Assembly: GCA_903873945.1 (NCBI GenBank)
Contig: CAIQQM010000302.1
Location: forward strand, 1 to 32,118
Length of the DNA: 32,118 nt
Reading direction: 5' to 3'
Source of the DNA: an uncultured Verrucomicrobiota bacterium
Lineage (GTDB): Bacteria; Verrucomicrobiota; Verrucomicrobiia; Limisphaerales; UBA8199
Below are positions 32,079 through 32,118 of this stretch, piece by piece. The translations under genes and the position numbers were made by a program. Under the pieces are notes generated by a model that was not told the origin of the DNA, searched no databases, and worked only from the letters and a program-made list of their open reading frames with translations. Numbering within the stretch: the stretch's first letter is position 1; each line of letters begins with the position of its first letter.

Positions 32079-32118
32079 ATGAACATTCTCAATGTGAGCC
32101 TGCAACATTCAATTTTAA
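32079..32118 (+). CDS. istA: IS21-family transposase IstA, N-terminal fragment
   Basis: The frame reads MNILNVSLQHSIL and runs off the window. This opening resembles IstA-type transposases, where a similar 'LNVSLQ' start precedes a helix-turn-helix with 'GWSQRRIARELG' type sequence. Only 13 residues are visible, so the call depends on the adjacent terminal repeats. Confidence 0.45.
   Translation, partial: MNILNVSLQHSIL

Larger units (their letters stand above)
31979..32118 (+). mobile_element. Left end of an IS21-family element (partial, continues beyond window)
   Basis: The element seems to begin with TGTCAGCGGTCAGTGAAAAC and carries two copies of the repeat GGTC..TGAAAACCAGCCA with a period of 25 bp, the multiple-terminal-repeat layout of IS21-type ends. 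It is followed by the start of an istA-like reading frame at 32079. The other end and any target duplication are outside the window. Confidence 0.55.

Overview
The window looks like a chromosomal segment from a GC-rich, didermic bacterium, most likely a verrucomicrobium of the Pedosphaera/Limisphaera type. This assignment is an inference. It rests on the style of the hypothetical proteins, the frequent absence of clear Shine-Dalgarno sites, and the many short dispersed intergenic repeats. No rRNA, tRNA or CRISPR array was recognised.

Left end (1-1410, minus strand): a candidate fluoride (crcB-type) riboswitch precedes a DUF190/PII-like gene and a cation:proton antiporter. The antiporter reads well for about seven membrane segments and then stops abruptly at unrelated sequence, so it appears to be cut by a rearrangement or mobile element.

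Central housekeeping block (1.8-15.5 kb): miaB, a small membrane protein, a family 9 glycosyltransferase, a receiver-histidine kinase protein, a zinc-ribbon mini-protein, a signal-peptide membrane protein, NAD(P)HX repair (nnrE-nnrD fusion), a small lipoprotein, a YggS-type PLP protein, and a tightly coupled minus-strand cluster of hpf, an amidohydrolase, bioF and bioA. bioF and bioA overlap by ATGA, and so do the amidohydrolase and bioF.

Regulatory and transport block (15.7-27.2 kb): an ECF sigma factor, a one-TM anti-sigma-like protein and a large membrane protein form a minus-strand operon. Divergent from it is a complete Kdp high-affinity potassium uptake operon: a 27-aa membrane peptide, kdpF, kdpA, kdpB, kdpC, an 85-aa ORF of uncertain status, kdpD and kdpE. 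KdpA carries an unusual insert of about three 20-residue repeats. An OmpR-family-like direct repeat lies upstream.

Right end (27.2-32.1 kb): a HAD hydrolase gene sits exactly between two copies of a ~40-bp dispersed repeat. It is followed by a mosaic of hairpin repeats, and then by a minus-strand three-gene operon resembling a MukF/MukE/MukB- or Wadjet-like SMC system. The SMC gene is broken off within its first coiled coil at a copy of the repeat. The start of the first gene abuts what looks like the left end of an IS21-family element, whose istA begins at 32079. This end of the window therefore looks like a defence or plasmid-surveillance locus in decay.
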